DNA of 64,000 nt from Pseudescherichia vulneris NBRC 102420 (GTDB lineage: Bacteria > Pseudomonadota > Gammaproteobacteria > Enterobacterales > Enterobacteriaceae). A model generated the notes under the pieces. The model saw only the letters and a program-made list of their open reading frames with translations, searched no databases and had not been told where the DNA came from. This document shows positions 50,644 through 61,259 of the stretch, one piece after another. A program made the translations under genes and the position numbers. The stretch lies in the NCBI RefSeq assembly GCF_000759795.1, contig NZ_BBMZ01000023.1, positions 24,669 through 88,668 on the forward strand. The letters run 5' to 3'. The first letter of the stretch is position 1. Each line of letters starts with the position of its first letter.

Positions 50644-51550
50644 ATGCTTTGCTGTTACGCGTGCTGGAGCGGCGGTTTCCGCTTGCAGGACGTCCGCTGG
50701 CCGGACGCGCGCTGCCGGTCTGAGTATGACGCTTGACCGCCCGGCGGATCTGGTTAGCCTTCATACGACGACGGTCTTTCTCTACCGCTACCTTAGATTC
50801 GGTTTCTGGCGTTAACTCCACCAGCTCGCGCAGATAGTTCGTCTGGGCCAGGTCCAGTTCGGTATAGCCCCCACGCGGCAGCCCTTTCGGCAGCAGAATA
50901 TCACCGTAGCGGACGCGGATAAGACGGCTCACCTGCACGCCAACGGCTTCCCACAGGCGACGAACCTCGCGGTTACGCCCTTCAGTCAGGGTGACGTTAT
51001 ACCACTGGTTGATACCCTCACCGCCGCTGAACTTGATAGTTTTAAACGCTGCCGGACCGTCTTCCAGCTGCACGCCACGGGAGAGATCGCGGAGCTTGTT
51101 CTCTTCGACCTGACCAAATACGCGCACGGCGTATTCGCGCTCGACTTCACGGCTCGGGTGCATCAGGCGGTTAGCCAGCTCACCGTCGGTGGTGAACAGC
51201 AGCAGGCCGCAGGTGTTCACGTCCAGACGGCCAACGGCAATCCAGCGTGCGCCGCGCAGCTTCGGCAGACGATCGAACACGGTCGGACGCCCTTCCGGAT
51301 CGTTACGGGTGCAGAGTTCACCTTCTGGTTTATAGTAGGCCAGCACGCGACAGATCTGCTCAACGGACTCTCTAACAGAGATAAGATGGCCGTCAATACG
51401 GATCTTCAGGCCTGGGATAACCTCAACGCGGTCGCCGAGGGTTGCGATTTTTCCGTCGACGCTGACGCGCCCGGCTGCAATGATCGCTTCGATTTCACGG
51501 CGGGAGCCGTGGCCAGCGCGGGCCAGCACTTTTTGTAATTTCTCGCTCAT
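50642..51550 (-). CDS. rluB: 23S rRNA pseudouridine(2605) synthase
   Basis: A 302-residue RsuA/RluB-type enzyme, started at [13 protein letters not shown] (51550) like E. coli RluB. An S4 domain (about 2-45) precedes the synthase domain. The catalytic Asp lies in [14 protein letters not shown] (about 110). A basic Arg/Lys tail with PASGRPASG repeats ends the protein. It modifies U2605 in 23S rRNA. Confidence 0.95.
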   Translation of the reverse strand: MSEKLQKVLARAGHGSRREIEAIIAAGRVSVDGKIATLGDRVEVIPGLKIRIDGHLISVRESVEQICRVLAYYKPEGELCTRNDPEGRPTVFDRLPKLRGARWIAVGRLDVNTCGLLLFTTDGELANRLMHPSREVEREYAVRVFGQVEENKLRDLSRGVQLEDGPAAFKTIKFSGGEGINQWYNVTLTEGRNREVRRLWEAVGVQVSRLIRVRYGDILLPKGLPRGGYTELDLAQTNYLRELVELTPETESKVAVEKDRRRMKANQIRRAVKRHTQTGSARPASGRPASGNRRSSTRNSKA

Positions 51551-51605
51551 GGCGGTTCCTTCAGGTGTCGCCTTCACAGGCGTCTGGATAGGTGCAAAGC
51601 ACACT

Positions 51606-51678
51606 CTATTTCTTGGGCGCACATACTACACGAAAATCAAATGGAATACTGTAGCGCCCCAGGTTAATTTTTAAGCAC
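51606..51678. repeat. Left copy of 73-bp direct repeat
   Basis: It aligns without gaps to 52202-52274 with 61 of 73 positions identical. The last 31 bp (51648-51678) are identical in both. It lies upstream of rluB and to the left of the DUF1493 gene. Confidence 0.85.
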
Positions 51679-51727
51679 CGGATAGCTGTAGCAGCGCTTA
51701 ATCACGAGCAAGTGACCGTACTCTCAA

Positions 51728-52057
51728 TCAGTCGTACAACCATCTTCCCGCTTTTGCCGATTGGATAAACATATCAATAGTGAAATCGGGAACATCCACC
51801 GGTTCAGGCTTTTTGAATGGGTTCCATGAGAATTTAACGTTGGGATAGTAAGTCTCAAGATGAAAATTAGACATATCGACGTTGAACTCCTTCGAATAGT
51901 CTTCAATCAACTCCTCAAAATCATCCTGATCTAACTGCACATCGAAGTGAATGCTTGATTCTGCTGAGTAGGTATCGTATTTCTTTTTTCTGAATAGGTA
52001 TGAACCACTACGGATAGTGAACATCTCAATTATTTGTTTTTCAATATCTTTTACCAT
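51728..52057 (-). CDS. DUF1493-family protein
   Basis: A 109-residue acidic protein with SAESSIHFDVQLDQDDFEELIEDYSKEFNVDMSNFHLETYYP, a pattern of the DUF1493 family found in enterobacteria, often near transferred genes. Function is unknown. It is clearly AT-richer than its neighbours and lies inside a pair of 73-bp direct repeats between rluB and the yciO region, so it is probably an acquired insert. A weak ribosome binding site precedes the ATG. Confidence 0.7.
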   Translation of the reverse strand: MVKDIEKQIIEMFTIRSGSYLFRKKKYDTYSAESSIHFDVQLDQDDFEELIEDYSKEFNVDMSNFHLETYYPNVKFSWNPFKKPEPVDVPDFTIDMFIQSAKAGRWLYD

Positions 52058-52201
52058 AGCTTGTCGTTGCCCCGTGCGATGGTATTGTATTCAGTTATTG
52101 AGTTATAGATGATCTGTGATACTGATAAAATTTGCAGCAATCCAGCCGAAACTCGTTCGTCATAGCGCCAAAATTTGCGGCAGACTCTACCGTCCCCTTC
52201 C

Positions 52202-52274
52202 CTATTTTTTAGGCACACAGACCGCACAAAAACCAAATAAGACACTGTAGCGCCCCAGGTTAATTTTTAAGCAC
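52202..52274. repeat. Right copy of 73-bp direct repeat
   Basis: This is the second copy of the 51606-51678 repeat, 596 bp further right. The shared 31-bp core is 52244-52274. It separates the DUF1493 insert from the lipoprotein gene. Confidence 0.85.
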
Positions 52275-52287
52275 TAGGGCGCATTGC

Positions 52288-52881
52288 TTATACGCAGGGA
52301 CCTTTGGCGCAGCCGTAGGCCATGATAAAGGGAAATGCCGGGATAATCAGCGGGATCCAGAGCGGGTTGATACCCCGCGTTTTGTCGTTAATGCTGACGG
52401 TTATCGGCGGATCGAGCTTAACGTAGCCGTCATCCATAATGTAGTTGCGTGACAGGCCAGAGTAGCCGCTGGCCTGGAACGTCACGACCCACTCCTGCGG
52501 ATTGGCAGTCGGCTGGGCGTTGTAGTCGCGTTGCAGTATCTCTTTTTGTCCTGGTTTAAGCCGATCTATGCGGATAAAGGTGTTGTACTGGGCATTGACC
52601 TTGTCGTCATTGGCCTCGAAGTTGACCGTCATACCGCGCACCGCATCCCCATAGTCGCGCTTAAGTACCAGCCAGCGATCATACAGGCTACGGGTGCTCG
52701 CCCCGCTAAAGGAGTAGGTATACTTCTCGCCTCGGGCCAACAGCACATTATCTCCAGCTTTGAAGTAAACGATCTTCTCTGTTTCAGGCAGCTTCGGCGA
52801 ACTCACGGTACAGCCGATCAGCATAACCAGTGCAAACAACACTCCTGCGGGCAGGGCAAGCCTGCCGGTCCCTTTAAGCAT
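52288..52881 (-). CDS. Putative lipoprotein of unknown function
   Basis: A 197-residue protein with a lipoprotein signal (lipobox LIGC at about residues 21-24, preceded by a hydrophobic stretch). The mature part has FKAGDNVLLARGEKYTYSFSGAS, a KRDYG..VRGMTVNFEANDDK segment and a hydrophobic C-terminus (PLWIPLIIPAFPFIMAYGC) that may be membrane-associated. I do not recognise the family. It lies 11 bp downstream of yciO in the direction of transcription and may share its operon. Confidence 0.65.
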   Translation of the reverse strand: MLKGTGRLALPAGVLFALVMLIGCTVSSPKLPETEKIVYFKAGDNVLLARGEKYTYSFSGASTRSLYDRWLVLKRDYGDAVRGMTVNFEANDDKVNAQYNTFIRIDRLKPGQKEILQRDYNAQPTANPQEWVVTFQASGYSGLSRNYIMDDGYVKLDPPITVSINDKTRGINPLWIPLIIPAFPFIMAYGCAKGPCV

Positions 52882-52892
52882 CGTGCTAACTC

Positions 52893-53513
52893 CTACAGGA
52901 ACGGCTTCACATCGCCTACGCCTTCGCGGATCACTTCCGGCGCGTCATCGGTCAGATCGACCACCGTGGTGGGCTGCTGGCCGAGATAGCCGCCATGAAT
53001 GATAAGCTCCACGTGTTTTTCCAGGCGATCTTTGATCTCTTCGGGATCGGACTCGGTGAATTCGCTGCCGGGGAGCATCAGCGAGGTAGAGAGCATCGGC
53101 TCGCCGAGGGTTTCGAGCAGCGCCAGCGCGATAGGGTTAGACGGCACGCGCAGGCCAATGGTTTTGCGTTTTTCCTGCAGCAGGCGGCGCGGAACCTCTT
53201 TCGTTCCTTTAAGGATGAAAGTGTAGTTGCCCGGCGTATTGTTCTTGATCAGGCGGAATGCCACGTTGTCCACAAAGGCGTAAGTCGACAGCTCGGAGAG
53301 ATCCCGGCACATCAGGGTAAAGTTGTGCCCATCCGGCAGCTGGCGAATGCGGGAGATACGCTCCATCGCCCCTTTATCTTCGATTTTACAGCCCAGCGCG
53401 TAGCCGGAGTCGGTGGGATAGACGATCACCCCGCCCTTACGCACAATCTCCACGGCCTGGTTAATCAGGCGCGGCTGGGGATTATCCGGATGAATATAAA
53501 AAAACTGACTCAT
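52893..53513 (-). CDS. yciO: YrdC/Sua5-like protein YciO
   Basis: A 206-residue member of the YciO/YrdC/Sua5 family, with the KGGVIVYPTDSGYALGC motif (about 28-44), the NFTLMCRDLSELS segment and the RVPSNPIALALLE region. It binds double-stranded RNA or nucleotides; its role beside TsaC (YrdC) is unclear. Its start overlaps the rnm stop by 4 bp. Confidence 0.95.
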   Translation of the reverse strand: MSQFFYIHPDNPQPRLINQAVEIVRKGGVIVYPTDSGYALGCKIEDKGAMERISRIRQLPDGHNFTLMCRDLSELSTYAFVDNVAFRLIKNNTPGNYTFILKGTKEVPRRLLQEKRKTIGLRVPSNPIALALLETLGEPMLSTSLMLPGSEFTESDPEEIKDRLEKHVELIIHGGYLGQQPTTVVDLTDDAPEVIREGVGDVKPFL

Positions 53514-54388
53514 ACTTCCCTCTCATTATGTTGAGGCTGTTCCCACAGCTGCCATACCGCTTCTACGCCTGCGGGCAGCCACAGTTTGCGACCCAGCTCG
53601 ATCCACGGGCAGGGCTGGTGAAAATCCGAGCCCTGCGACGCCATCAGACCAAACTGTTGTGCATACGCAGCAAGCTGGGTGCGCTCGTTAGGGGCCTGCT
53701 GGCATTGGGCGACTTCCATCGCATCACCGCCCTGTTCGGCAAAGTGTGCCAGCAGTCTTTTCAGCCATTTAGCGCTCAGATCGTAGCGTCCGGGATGGGC
53801 CACTACCGCCTTGCCGCCAGAATGATGAATCACATCAATAGCTTGTTTTATTGTACACCACTGGGGCGGAACGTATCCGGTTTTACCACGCGCAAGGTAC
53901 TTTTTAAACACGCCTGCTACGTCGCTGGCCTTGCCGCTCTCGATGAGGAAACGGGCAAAGTGGCCACGGGTCACCGCCCCGCCATTAGCCAGACGCAGCG
54001 CCCCTTCCCACGCGCCGGGAATATGCGCTTTCTCAAGGCGCTCGCCAATCTGCATGGCGCGTGCCTGACGACGGGCCTTCTGCTCTTCAAGCAGCGTCAC
54101 CATCGCCGGATGCGCAATGTCGATATTGAGGCCGACAATATGGATTTCGTGGTTCTCCCAAAGGGTAGAGATCTCCACGCCGTTAATCAGCGTCAGGTTC
54201 AGGCCTGCGCGCAGGATCTCCGCCTGGGCGGCGGGTATAGCCGAGGTCGTATCATGATCGGTGATAGCCAGCGTGCCCACGCGCATCTCGACTGCGCGAT
54301 GAACGAGTTCTTCCGGGGTGAGCAAACCGTCTGAGGCCTGAGTGTGAGAGTGAAGGTCGTAAATAATGGCGTAATTCGTGTCGCTCAA
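53510..54388 (-). CDS. rnm: 5'-3' exoribonuclease RNase AM
   Basis: A 292-residue PHP-domain enzyme (E. coli YciV/TrpH) that matures the 5' ends of rRNAs and degrades short RNA 5'-3'. Metal motifs DLHSHTQASDG (about 11-21), ITDHDTT (about 42-48), VEIST (about 70), HPGRYD (about 193) and GSDFHQP (about 252) are all present. It is divergent from trp. Confidence 0.95.
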   Translation of the reverse strand: MSDTNYAIIYDLHSHTQASDGLLTPEELVHRAVEMRVGTLAITDHDTTSAIPAAQAEILRAGLNLTLINGVEISTLWENHEIHIVGLNIDIAHPAMVTLLEEQKARRQARAMQIGERLEKAHIPGAWEGALRLANGGAVTRGHFARFLIESGKASDVAGVFKKYLARGKTGYVPPQWCTIKQAIDVIHHSGGKAVVAHPGRYDLSAKWLKRLLAHFAEQGGDAMEVAQCQQAPNERTQLAAYAQQFGLMASQGSDFHQPCPWIELGRKLWLPAGVEAVWQLWEQPQHNEREV

Positions 54389-54461
54389 AGCGGCTCCAGT
54401 AGGGTATATCTCATTTAGGACTCTATCATAACGTTTACGCAGCGAATTCTGAAATGAGGGG

Positions 54462-54497
54462 TTGACTTTATTCTCTTGAACCAGTTAACTAGTACGC
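54462..54497 (+). promoter_or_regulatory. trp promoter and operator
   Basis: TTGACT (-35, 54462-54467) and TTAACT (-10, 54485-54490) are 17 bp apart. The operator GAACCAGTTAACTAGTACGC (54478-54497) overlaps the -10 and differs from the E. coli trp operator at one position, so TrpR control is expected. Confidence 0.92.
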
Positions 54498-54523
54498 AAG
54501 TTCACACAACGAGGTATCTGAAA

Positions 54524-54568
54524 ATGTTCAAACACTTTACGCTTATCCGCTGGTGGCACTCCTCCTGA
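54524..54568 (+). CDS. trpL: trp operon leader peptide
   Basis: The 14-codon frame MFKHFTLIRWWHSS has tandem Trp codons at positions 10 and 11, as in E. coli ([14 protein letters not shown]), although most other residues differ. Its stop lies before the attenuator. Ribosome stalling at the Trp codons controls attenuation. Confidence 0.9.
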   Translation: MFKHFTLIRWWHSS

Positions 54569-54614
54569 AAACGGGCGGTGAGCGAGCGTTTGCCTCAAGC
54601 AGACAGATACCCCG

Positions 54615-54641
54615 GCCCGCCAACTGAGCGGGCTTTTTTTT
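54615..54641 (+). terminator. trp attenuator
   Basis: GCCCGC (54615-54620) pairs with GCGGGC (54628-54633), followed by eight T. It is segment 3:4 of the trp leader. GGCGG near 54575 can pair with CCGCC of segment 3 to give the antiterminator. Confidence 0.88.
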
Positions 54642-54671
54642 GAACAGAATAACGATCGGATGAGAATGACT

Positions 54672-56234
54672 ATGCCAATGCCAAAACCTGCACTACAGCT
54701 TCTCACAGACCACGCCGCGTACCGGGAGAACCCGACCGCCCTGTTTCATCAGCTATGCGCGGATCGTCCGGCAACGCTGCTGCTGGAATCTGCCGATATC
54801 GACAGCAAGGACGATCTCAAGAGCCTGCTGCTGGTCGACAGCGCGCTGCGCATTACCGCTTTAGGTGACACTGTCACTATTCAGGCATTGACGGCCAACG
54901 GCGCGTCGCTCCTGCCGCTGCTGGATGCCGCCCTGCCCGCTGGCGTAGAGAACATCGCCCGCCCGGATGGCCGCGTTCTGCACTTTCCAGCGGTGAGCAA
55001 CCTGCTGGACGAAGACGCCCGGCTCTGCTCGCTGTCAGTTTTTGATGCCTTTCGCCTGCTTCAGGAGCTGGTCACCGTCCCGGCTGAAGAGCGCGAGGCG
55101 ATGTTCTTTGGCGGCCTCTTCGCCTATGACCTGGTAGCCGGTTTTGAGGATCTGCCTGCACTGGCGCAGGAGAATGGCTGCCCGGACTTCTGCTTCTACC
55201 TGGCCGAAACGCTGCTGGTTATCGATCACCAGCAGCAGCAGACCCGCATTCAGGCAAGCCTTTTCACCCCTTCCGACGCTGAACAGCAACGCCTGACCCA
55301 GCGCATCGCCGAGCTGCGTCAGCAGCTCAGCCTGCCTCCCGCCCCGCTGCCGGTAGAGACGGTGGCGTCTATGCGCTGTGAATGCAACCAGAGCGACGAG
55401 GAGTTCGGCGCAGTGGTACGCGAGATGCAAAAAGCCATCCGCGCCGGAGAGATCTTCCAGGTCGTGCCGTCCCGCCGCTTCTCGCTGCCCTGCCCGTCGC
55501 CGCTGGCGGCCTACGACGTGCTGAAGAAGAGCAACCCCAGCCCCTACATGTTCTTTATGCAGGATAACGACTTTACCCTGTTCGGCGCGTCGCCTGAGAG
55601 CTCGCTGAAGTATGATGCACAGTCGCGCCAGATTGAGATCTACCCAATTGCTGGAACGCGTCCGCGCGGTCGCCGGGCCGACGGCTCGCTGGATCGCGAT
55701 CTCGACAGCCGTATTGAGCTGGAGATGCGTACCGATCATAAAGAGCTCTCCGAGCACCTGATGCTGGTTGACCTCGCCCGCAACGATCTGGCCCGCATCT
55801 GCACGCCCGGCAGCCGCTACGTTGCCGACCTGACCAAGGTCGATCGCTACTCGTTTGTGATGCATCTGGTCTCCCGCGTGGTAGGCGAGCTGCGCAACGA
55901 TCTTGATGTGCTCCATGCCTATCGGGCGTGCATGAATATGGGCACCCTGAGCGGTGCGCCAAAGGTCCGCGCCATGCAGCTTATCGCTCAGGCAGAAGGC
56001 ACCCGTCGCGGCAGCTACGGCGGCGCGGTGGGCTACTTCACTGCCCACGGCGACCTCGATACCTGCATCGTGATCCGCTCCGCCTACGTTGAAAACGGTG
56101 TCGCCACCGTCCAGGCGGGCGCGGGCGTGGTGCTGGACTCTGTTCCGCAGTCTGAAGCCGATGAAACCCGCAACAAAGCCCGCGCGGTCCTGCGCGCCAT
56201 TGCCACCGCACACCACGCTCAGGAGACGTTCTGA
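54672..56234 (+). CDS. trpE: Anthranilate synthase component I
   Basis: A 520-residue enzyme, equal to E. coli TrpE, when started at [11 protein letters not shown] (54672). The GAGAAT before it aligns with the E. coli site; ATGs at 54660 and 54666 are less likely. The feedback-site motif [25 protein letters not shown] (in pieces from about residue 36) and the chorismate-binding domain with [11 protein letters not shown] and the catalytic [11 protein letters not shown] segment are present. It overlaps trpD by one base (TGATG). Confidence 0.98.
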   Translation: MPMPKPALQLLTDHAAYRENPTALFHQLCADRPATLLLESADIDSKDDLKSLLLVDSALRITALGDTVTIQALTANGASLLPLLDAALPAGVENIARPDGRVLHFPAVSNLLDEDARLCSLSVFDAFRLLQELVTVPAEEREAMFFGGLFAYDLVAGFEDLPALAQENGCPDFCFYLAETLLVIDHQQQQTRIQASLFTPSDAEQQRLTQRIAELRQQLSLPPAPLPVETVASMRCECNQSDEEFGAVVREMQKAIRAGEIFQVVPSRRFSLPCPSPLAAYDVLKKSNPSPYMFFMQDNDFTLFGASPESSLKYDAQSRQIEIYPIAGTRPRGRRADGSLDRDLDSRIELEMRTDHKELSEHLMLVDLARNDLARICTPGSRYVADLTKVDRYSFVMHLVSRVVGELRNDLDVLHAYRACMNMGTLSGAPKVRAMQLIAQAEGTRRGSYGGAVGYFTAHGDLDTCIVIRSAYVENGVATVQAGAGVVLDSVPQSEADETRNKARAVLRAIATAHHAQETF

Positions 56235-57829
56235 TGGCTGACATTCTGCTGCTCGATAATATCGACTCGTTTACCTATAACCTTGCCGATCAGCTGCGCG
56301 CCAGCGGCCACAACGTGGTGATCTACCGTAACCATGTCCCAGCCCAGACGCTGATTGACCGCCTGGCAACCATGGAGAACCCGGTACTGATGCTCTCGCC
56401 GGGCCCCGGCGCGCCCTCTGAGGCGGGCTGTATGCCCGAGCTGTTAACCCGCATGCGCGGCAAGCTGCCGATCATTGGTATCTGCCTCGGCCATCAGGCA
56501 ATTGTTGAAGCCTACGGCGGCTACGTCGGCCAGGCCGGAGAGATCCTGCACGGTAAAGCGTCAAATATTGAACACGACGGCCAGGCGATGTTCGCTGGGC
56601 TGAGCAACCCGCTGCCGGTGGCGCGCTATCATTCGCTGGTGGGCAGCAACGTGCCTGCCGGACTGACCATCAATGCGCATTTCAACGGTATGGTGATGGC
56701 GGTGCGTCACGATGCCGATCGCGTCTGCGGCTTCCAGTTCCACCCGGAGTCCATTCTGACCACCCAGGGCGCTCGCCTGCTGGAGCAGACCCTGGCCTGG
56801 GCGCAGCAGAAGCTGGAGCAGAGCAACACCCTGCAACCGATCCTGGAGAAACTCTATCAGGCCCAGACCCTGAGCCAGCAGGAGAGCCACCAGCTCTTCT
56901 CGGCGGTGGTGCGCGGCGAGCTGAAGCCAGAGCAGCTAGCGGCGGCGCTGGTAAGCATGAAGATCCGCGGCGAGCATCCGAACGAGATTGCCGGGGCAGC
57001 CACCGCGCTGCTGGAGAACGCAGCGCCCTTCCCGCGCCCGGACTATGCCTTTGCCGATATCGTTGGCACCGGCGGCGACGGCAGCAACAGCATCAATATC
57101 TCCACCGCCAGCGCCTTCGTCGCCGCAGCCTGCGGCCTGAAGGTGGCGAAGCACGGCAACCGCAGCGTTTCAAGCCGCTCCGGCTCATCCGATCTGCTGG
57201 CGGCGTTTGGCATCAATCTCGATATGAACGCGGATAAATCCCGTACCGCGCTGGACGAGCTGGGGGTCTGCTTCCTCTTTGCACCGAAGTACCACACCGG
57301 GTTCCGCCACGCGATGCCCGTACGCCAGCAGCTCAAGACCCGCACTCTGTTCAACGTGCTGGGGCCGCTGATTAACCCGGCCCACCCGCCGCTGGCGCTG
57401 ATTGGGGTCTACAGCCCAGAGCTGGTGCTGCCGATTGCTGAGACGCTGCGCGTGCTGGGCTATCAACGGGCAGCGGTGGTGCACAGCGGCGGCATGGACG
57501 AAGTCTCTCTGCACGCCCCGACGCTGGTTGCCGAGCTGAACAACGGCAATATCAGCAGCTACCAGCTGGAGGCCACTGACTTTGGCCTGACGCCCTATCG
57601 CCAGGAGGCGCTGGCAGGCGGCACCCCGGAAGAAAATCGTGACATTCTGACGCGCTTACTACAAGGTAAAGGTGAAGCCGCCCACGAGGCCGCCGTCGCG
57701 GCAAACGTGGCGATGCTGATGCGTCTGCATGGGGAAGAGAATTTGCAGGCCAACGCGCAAAAGGTTCTGGACGTACTACGCAGCGGTGCTGCCTATGACA
57801 AAGTCACCGCACTTGCGGCAAGAGGATAA
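56234..57829 (+). CDS. trpD: Bifunctional glutamine amidotransferase / anthranilate phosphoribosyltransferase
   Basis: A 531-residue fusion of TrpG and TrpD. The class I glutamine amidotransferase (about 1-190) has the nucleophile in GICLGHQ (Cys84) and FQFHPESI. The phosphoribosyltransferase part (about 200-531) has the GTGGDGSNS phosphate loop. Its amidotransferase domain supplies ammonia to TrpE. Spacing to trpC is 3 bp. Confidence 0.98.
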   Translation: MADILLLDNIDSFTYNLADQLRASGHNVVIYRNHVPAQTLIDRLATMENPVLMLSPGPGAPSEAGCMPELLTRMRGKLPIIGICLGHQAIVEAYGGYVGQAGEILHGKASNIEHDGQAMFAGLSNPLPVARYHSLVGSNVPAGLTINAHFNGMVMAVRHDADRVCGFQFHPESILTTQGARLLEQTLAWAQQKLEQSNTLQPILEKLYQAQTLSQQESHQLFSAVVRGELKPEQLAAALVSMKIRGEHPNEIAGAATALLENAAPFPRPDYAFADIVGTGGDGSNSINISTASAFVAAACGLKVAKHGNRSVSSRSGSSDLLAAFGINLDMNADKSRTALDELGVCFLFAPKYHTGFRHAMPVRQQLKTRTLFNVLGPLINPAHPPLALIGVYSPELVLPIAETLRVLGYQRAAVVHSGGMDEVSLHAPTLVAELNNGNISSYQLEATDFGLTPYRQEALAGGTPEENRDILTRLLQGKGEAAHEAAVAANVAMLMRLHGEENLQANAQKVLDVLRSGAAYDKVTALAARG

Positions 57830-57832
57830 GTA

Positions 57833-59191
57833 ATGGAAACCGTTTTAGCGAAAATCGTCGCGGATAAGGCGATTTGGGTCGCCGCCCGAAAACAGCAGCA
57901 GCCGCTGGCCAGTTTTCAGAGCGAGATCGTGCCCGCCACGCGCAGCTTTTACGATGCTTTGCAGGGTGCGCGCACGGCGTTTATTCTCGAATGTAAAAAG
58001 GCCTCGCCGTCAAAAGGGGTGATCCGCGATGACTTCGATCCGGTGCGGATCGCGGGCATCTACAAACACCATGCGTCGGCTATCTCCGTGCTGACGGATG
58101 AGAAATATTTTCAGGGCAGCTTCGATTTTCTACCGCTGGTGAGCGCCGCCGCGCCGCAGCCGATCCTGTGTAAGGATTTTATTATCGAGGCCTACCAGAT
58201 CTACCTGGCGCGCTACTACCAGGCGGACGCCTGCCTGCTGATGCTCTCGGTGCTCGATGACGACCAATATCGCCAGCTCGCCGCCGTGGCCCACAGCTTG
58301 AAGATGGGCGTGCTGACCGAAGTGAGTAATGAAGAGGAGCTGGAGCGCGCTATCGCCCTCGGGGCTAAGGTGGTGGGTATCAACAACCGCGACCTGCGCG
58401 ATCTCTCTATCGATCTCAACCGCACCCGCCAGCTGGCTCCCCGTCTCGGCGCGGGCGTCACGGTGATCAGCGAGTCGGGGATTAATACCTATGCCCAGGT
58501 GCGCGATCTGAGCCGTTTCGCCAACGGCTTTTTAATCGGATCGGCGCTGATGGAGCAGGACGATCTCGCCGCCGCCATCAAGCGCGTGCTGCTGGGCGAG
58601 AATAAAGTGTGTGGGCTGACGCGTCCCGAGGATGCGCAGGCCGCGTTTGAAGCCGGGGCCCTCTTTGGCGGGCTGATCTTCGTCCCTGAGTCCCCGCGCT
58701 GCGTGAGTGATGCCCAGGCCGATACGGTCATTGCCGCAGCGCCCCTGCGCTACGTGGGCGTCTTCCGTAACGCAACCGTCGGGGCGGTGGTAGAGAAGGC
58801 AGAGCGGTTCCAGCTTGCTGCCGTCCAGCTGCACGGTGCGGAGGATCAGGCCTATATTGATACGCTGCGCGCCGCGCTGCCAGCTCACGTCGCCATCTGG
58901 AAAGCGCTGAGCGTCAGCGATACGCTCCCGGCCCGCAATCTCAACCACGTTGACCGCTATCTGTTTGATAACGGCCAGGGCGGCACCGGCCAGCGTTTTG
59001 ACTGGTCCCTGCTGGCCGGAGAGACGCTGGACAACGTGATGCTGGCCGGTGGCCTCGGCGCAGATAACTGCGTCACGGCGGCGCAGGCGGGCTGTGCCGG
59101 ACTCGATTTTAATTCAGGTGTGGAATCTGAACCGGGTATTAAAGATGCCAGCAAGCTGGCCTCGGTTTTCCGTACCCTGCGTGCCTATTAA
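57833..59191 (+). CDS. trpC: Bifunctional IGP synthase / PRA isomerase
   Basis: A 452-residue fusion of indole-3-glycerol phosphate synthase (about 1-255; [11 protein letters not shown] with the catalytic Lys, LCKDFII) and phosphoribosylanthranilate isomerase (about 256-452; [11 protein letters not shown] with the catalytic Cys, DFNSGVES). Both active sites are intact. It follows trpD by 3 bp and precedes trpB by 10 bp. Confidence 0.98.
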   Translation: METVLAKIVADKAIWVAARKQQQPLASFQSEIVPATRSFYDALQGARTAFILECKKASPSKGVIRDDFDPVRIAGIYKHHASAISVLTDEKYFQGSFDFLPLVSAAAPQPILCKDFIIEAYQIYLARYYQADACLLMLSVLDDDQYRQLAAVAHSLKMGVLTEVSNEEELERAIALGAKVVGINNRDLRDLSIDLNRTRQLAPRLGAGVTVISESGINTYAQVRDLSRFANGFLIGSALMEQDDLAAAIKRVLLGENKVCGLTRPEDAQAAFEAGALFGGLIFVPESPRCVSDAQADTVIAAAPLRYVGVFRNATVGAVVEKAERFQLAAVQLHGAEDQAYIDTLRAALPAHVAIWKALSVSDTLPARNLNHVDRYLFDNGQGGTGQRFDWSLLAGETLDNVMLAGGLGADNCVTAAQAGCAGLDFNSGVESEPGIKDASKLASVFRTLRAY

Positions 59192-59201
59192 GGAATCTGT
59201 A

Positions 59202-60395
59202 ATGACAACTTTGCTCAATCCCTACTTCGGTGAATTCGGCGGCATGTACGTTCCGCAAATTTTAATGCCCGCCCTGCGCCAGCTGGAAGAGGCCTTTGTC
59301 AGCGCCCAGAAAGATCCGGCGTTTCAAGCTCAGTTCACCGATCTGCTGAAAAACTATGCCGGGCGTCCGACCGCGCTTACCAAATGCCAGAACCTGACTG
59401 CCGGAACAAACACCACGCTCTATCTCAAGCGCGAAGATCTGCTTCACGGCGGCGCGCACAAAACTAACCAGGTGCTGGGCCAGGCGCTGCTTGCCAAGCG
59501 CATGGGCAAAACCGAGATCATTGCCGAGACCGGTGCGGGCCAGCACGGCGTCGCCTCCGCTCTCGCCAGCGCCCTGCTCGGCCTGAAATGCCGCATCTAT
59601 ATGGGTGCTAAGGACGTGGAGCGTCAGTCGCCGAACGTGTTCCGCATGCGCCTGATGGGTGCAGAGGTGATCCCGGTCTATAGCGGCTCGGCTACCCTGA
59701 AAGATGCCTGCAACGAAGCGCTGCGTGACTGGTCCGGCAGCTACGATACGGCCCACTATATGCTCGGCACGGCGGCAGGCCCGCATCCGTTCCCGACTAT
59801 TGTGCGTGAGTTCCAGCGCATGATAGGTGAAGAGACCAAAGCGCAGATCCTCGAAAAAGAGGGTCGCCTGCCGGATGCGGTGATCGCCTGCGTCGGCGGC
59901 GGCTCTAATGCCATCGGCATGTTTGCTGACTTTATTGAAGAGAGCAGCGTGGGACTGATCGGCGTCGAGCCGGCGGGTCACGGGATTGAGACCGGTGAAC
60001 ACGGCGCGCCGCTGAAGCATGGCCGGGTGGGCATCTACTTCGGCATGAAGTCGCCGATGATGCAGACCGCTGACGGTCAGATTGAGGAATCCTACTCCAT
60101 CTCCGCCGGGCTCGATTTCCCGTCCGTGGGGCCGCAGCATGCGCATCTAAACAGCATCGGTCGTGCGGACTACGTCTCGATTACCGATGATGAAGCGCTG
60201 GCGGCGTTCAAACTGCTGTGCCGCAGCGAAGGGATCATTCCGGCGCTGGAGTCCTCACATGCGCTGGCCCATGCATTGAAGATGATGCGCGAAAATCCAG
60301 AAAAAGAGCAGCTGCTGGTGGTTAACCTCTCTGGCCGCGGCGACAAAGACATCTTTACGGTTCACGATATTTTAAAAGCACGAGGGGAGATGTGA
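59202..60395 (+). CDS. trpB: Tryptophan synthase beta chain
   Basis: A 397-residue PLP enzyme that condenses indole and serine. The PLP Lys is in HKTNQVLGQ (about Lys87). The GAGQHG loop (about 111) and the GGGSNAIG phosphate site (about 232) match the family. Its stop overlaps the trpA start as TGATG. Confidence 0.98.
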   Translation: MTTLLNPYFGEFGGMYVPQILMPALRQLEEAFVSAQKDPAFQAQFTDLLKNYAGRPTALTKCQNLTAGTNTTLYLKREDLLHGGAHKTNQVLGQALLAKRMGKTEIIAETGAGQHGVASALASALLGLKCRIYMGAKDVERQSPNVFRMRLMGAEVIPVYSGSATLKDACNEALRDWSGSYDTAHYMLGTAAGPHPFPTIVREFQRMIGEETKAQILEKEGRLPDAVIACVGGGSNAIGMFADFIEESSVGLIGVEPAGHGIETGEHGAPLKHGRVGIYFGMKSPMMQTADGQIEESYSISAGLDFPSVGPQHAHLNSIGRADYVSITDDEALAAFKLLCRSEGIIPALESSHALAHALKMMRENPEKEQLLVVNLSGRGDKDIFTVHDILKARGEM

Positions 60396-61204
60396 TGGAA
60401 CGTTATGAGCAGCTGTTTACGCGCCTGCAGGAACGCAAGGAGGGAGCGTTTGTTCCCTTTGTTACCCTGGGCGATCCCTCTCCCGAACAGTCGCTAAAGA
60501 TTATCGATGCGCTGATTGAGGGCGGTGCCGACGCGCTGGAGTTAGGGATCCCCTTCTCCGATCCGCTGGCCGACGGCCCCACTATCCAGAATGCCACCCT
60601 GCGCGCCTTTGCTGCGGGCACCACCCCCGCCCAGTGCTTTGAGATGCTGGCCGCGGTACGCCAGAAGCACCCGACAATCCCTATCGGCCTGCTGATGTAC
60701 GCCAACCTGGTATTCAGTCAGGGTATTGATGAGTTTTACGCTAAATGTGAAAAAGCAGGCGTTGATTCAGTGCTGGTGGCGGACGTGCCGGTAGAGGAGT
60801 CAGCCCCGTTCCGTCAGGCAGCGATGCGCCATAACGTTGCGCCAATCTTTATTTGCCCGCCAAACGCCGATGACGATCTGCTGCGCCAGATTGCCTCCTA
60901 CGGACGCGGCTACACCTACCTGCTCTCCCGCGCTGGGGTAACCGGCGCAGAGAACAGCGTGGCCCTGCCGCTACAGCATCTGGTTGAGAAGCTGGCTGAG
61001 TACCATGCTGCCCCGCCGCTGCAGGGCTTTGGTATCTCGACCCCGGAGCAGGTGAAAACCTCGCTGGAGGCAGGCGCAGCCGGGGCAATTTCCGGCTCCG
61101 CCATTGTGAAGATTATTGAGAATAACCTTGATAAGCCCGTTAAGATGCTGGACGAGCTGAAGGCGTTTGTACAGGGTCTAAAAGCGGCGACGCGAGTAAG
61201 CTGA
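60395..61204 (+). CDS. trpA: Tryptophan synthase alpha chain
   Basis: A 269-residue TIM-barrel enzyme (E. coli 268) that splits indole-glycerol phosphate. The catalytic Glu lies in [18 protein letters not shown] (Glu49) and Asp60 is in the same segment. It forms the alpha2beta2 complex with TrpB. The start at 60395 shares bases with the trpB stop; the GTG at 60392 is the alternative. Confidence 0.98.
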   Translation: MERYEQLFTRLQERKEGAFVPFVTLGDPSPEQSLKIIDALIEGGADALELGIPFSDPLADGPTIQNATLRAFAAGTTPAQCFEMLAAVRQKHPTIPIGLLMYANLVFSQGIDEFYAKCEKAGVDSVLVADVPVEESAPFRQAAMRHNVAPIFICPPNADDDLLRQIASYGRGYTYLLSRAGVTGAENSVALPLQHLVEKLAEYHAAPPLQGFGISTPEQVKTSLEAGAAGAISGSAIVKIIENNLDKPVKMLDELKAFVQGLKAATRVS

Positions 61205-61212
61205 TTCATCAG

Positions 61213-61247
61213 GGTGAGAAACCGGCTTCTTCGGCCAGTTTCTCACC
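61213..61247. terminator. Hairpin between trpA and ompW
   Basis: GGTGAGAAAC (61213-61222) pairs perfectly with GTTTCTCACC (61238-61247), with inner GC pairs. It lies between convergent ends. No T-run follows, so it may act as an RNA barrier or as a Rho-assisted terminator, like E. coli trp t. Confidence 0.6.
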
Positions 61248-61259
61248 TGAATTCGTGGA

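Noticed and set aside
52051..52245. Short minus-strand reading frame (64 codons) just upstream of the DUF1493 gene, ending in an ATGGTAA overlap.
   Set aside because: Its start lies inside the right direct repeat, the composition looks random and no family is recognised. The overlap could be chance. It may be a relic of a partner gene but cannot be supported.
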